A stretch of 7,050 bases of DNA, from the NCBI GenBank assembly GCA_947456915.1, contig CANGUQ010000192.1:1-7050 (forward strand). The letters run 5' to 3'. The notes under the pieces are model-generated. The model made no database searches, had not been told where the DNA came from, and saw only the letters and a program-made list of their open reading frames with translations. Positions 6,263-7,050 of this stretch are shown here, in pieces. Each line of letters opens with the position of its first letter. The stretch's first letter is position 1. Source of the DNA: Betaproteobacteria bacterium (GTDB taxonomy: Bacteria; Pseudomonadota; Gammaproteobacteria; Burkholderiales; CAIKXV01). Made by a program: the position numbers and the translations under genes.

Positions 6263-7050
6263 TCAGTCAACACGCGCACCGGACTGCCTGACGACCTTCG
6301 CATAGCGTGCATGCTCCACGCGCAGGAACTGCCCGAGCGACTCGGGCGTACCCAGCGCCGGATCGTGCCCCTGCGCCTCCAGCTGAGCGCGCACCTCGTT
6401 CGACTGTACCGCGCGCGCGAGTGCTGCATTCAGCACATCGATCAGCGCGCGCGGCGTCTTCGCCGGCGCGAGCAGGGCGAACCACGTCGACACCTCGAAT
6501 CCGGGCACGCCCGCCTCCGCGATCGTCGGCACGTGCGGCAGCTGCGGCGAGCGCGCGGCGCTGGAGATGCCCAGCACGCGCAGCCGGTCGTTGCGCACGA
6601 ACTGCGCTACCGGCGCAATGGAGTTGAACATCAGCGGCACCTGTCCGGCGAGCAGATCGGTCACCGCCTGTGGCGCCCCCTTGTACGGGACGTGCGTGAT
6701 GTTCACGCCGGCGAGCGACTTGAACAGCTCCATCGCGAGGTGGTTCGCCGCGCCGCTGCCAGCCGAGGCGTAGTCGAGTCTGCCCGGTTGTGCCCGCGCC
6801 ATCGCCAGCAGGTCGGCCACGGTCTTCACCGGCAGCGACGGGTGGGCGAGCAGCAGGAACGGCCCCTTCGAGATCAGACCGATCGGCGCGAAGTCGACCA
6901 GCGGATCGTAGCTCGTCTGCTTCTGCAGGTGCGGCAGGATCACCAGCGGGCCGGGGCTGCTGAGCAGCAGCGTGTAGCCGTCGGCGATCGCCTTCGCCGC
7001 CACCTCGGCGCCGATCAGCCCGCCGGCGCCGCCGCGGTTGTCGATCAGCA
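6263..7050 (-). CDS. Bug/TctC-family substrate-binding protein, N-terminus outside window
   Basis: The frame stays open to the right edge and is visible for about 262 codons, beginning LIDNRGGAGGLIGAEVAAKA. It lacks the start, signal peptide and first lobe strand, roughly 80 residues judging from the first Bug protein of this window. It is a periplasmic carboxylate receptor of the Bug family. Signatures are DNRGGAGG, ADGYTLLLSS, YASAGSGAANHLAMELF, HVPYKGAPQAVTDLLAGQV and TWFALLAPAKTP, all in the expected order, ending VVRQSGARVD. A GTG codon at 7003-7001 lies inside the conserved GAEVAAKA segment and is not the start. It is clearly paralogous to the protein at 37-1047, but the two differ widely (for example SSPGPLVILPHLQKQT against LSSHTTNPSLYEKLN), so they probably bind different ligands and are not a recent duplication. 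It lies upstream of the hydrolase and enolase-superfamily genes on the same strand and may deliver their substrate. Confidence 0.93.
   Translation of the reverse strand, partial: LIDNRGGAGGLIGAEVAAKAIADGYTLLLSSPGPLVILPHLQKQTSYDPLVDFAPIGLISKGPFLLLAHPSLPVKTVADLLAMARAQPGRLDYASAGSGAANHLAMELFKSLAGVNITHVPYKGAPQAVTDLLAGQVPLMFNSIAPVAQFVRNDRLRVLGISSAARSPQLPHVPTIAEAGVPGFEVSTWFALLAPAKTPRALIDVLNAALARAVQSNEVRAQLEAQGHDPALGTPESLGQFLRVEHARYAKVVRQSGARVD

Noticed and set aside
5872..6429. A 185-codon minus-strand open frame containing GGRWAVSPGVSC twice
   Set aside because: The peptide repeat is just the 36-bp DNA repeat read in frame; the period of 66 is a multiple of three by chance. The frame overlaps the end of the Bug gene out of frame and has no family resemblance.
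6263..7003. The Bug gene starting at the GTG at 7003
   Set aside because: The frame continues upstream through the conserved DNRGG and IGAE segment to the window edge, so the gene is cut by the window rather than starting there.

Overview
The window is high-GC DNA (about two thirds or more G+C by eye) with tightly packed bacterial genes. It holds two substrate-binding proteins of the Bug/TctC family, which is heavily expanded in Burkholderiales, so a betaproteobacterial source (Burkholderiales-like, perhaps uncultured) is the best guess. No rRNA, tRNA or species marker is present, so the taxonomy is inference only.

Layout. The left third is a plus-strand pair: an exported Bug-type binding protein (37-1047), then, 7 bases later, an acyl-CoA synthetase of the ANL superfamily (1055-2596). 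A 205-base convergent spacer (2597-2801) follows, holding two direct and two inverted copies of an AAAAAGGGGTCA-type repeat arranged as nested inverted repeats (2620-2752). The rest is on the minus strand. Read in transcription order it is: a second Bug-type binding protein cut by the right edge (7050-6263), a 416-base gene-free spacer with a 36-bp direct repeat (6028-6129), a CocE/NonD-type serine hydrolase (5846-4068), a 158-base spacer with several GC-rich dyads, and an enolase-superfamily enzyme of the mandelate racemase subgroup (3896-2802).

How the genes may work together. Each half pairs a periplasmic carboxylate-binding protein with soluble enzymes, which looks like two small catabolic modules meeting tail to tail. 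The left module could capture an organic acid and activate it as a CoA thioester. The right module could capture a compound, hydrolyse an ester or amide bond with the CocE-type enzyme, and then dehydrate, racemise or isomerise the released acid with the enolase-superfamily enzyme. Neither TctA/TctB membrane partners nor a regulator is in view. Substrates cannot be read from sequence.

There is no clear evidence of a novel defence or mobile system. The items most worth a second look are the nested repeat cassette between the convergent genes, the duplicated element in the 416-base spacer, and active-site departures in the two hydrolytic/lyase-type enzymes: Gln in place of the second Lys of KxK, and no Asp at the usual catalytic-acid position of the CocE family.
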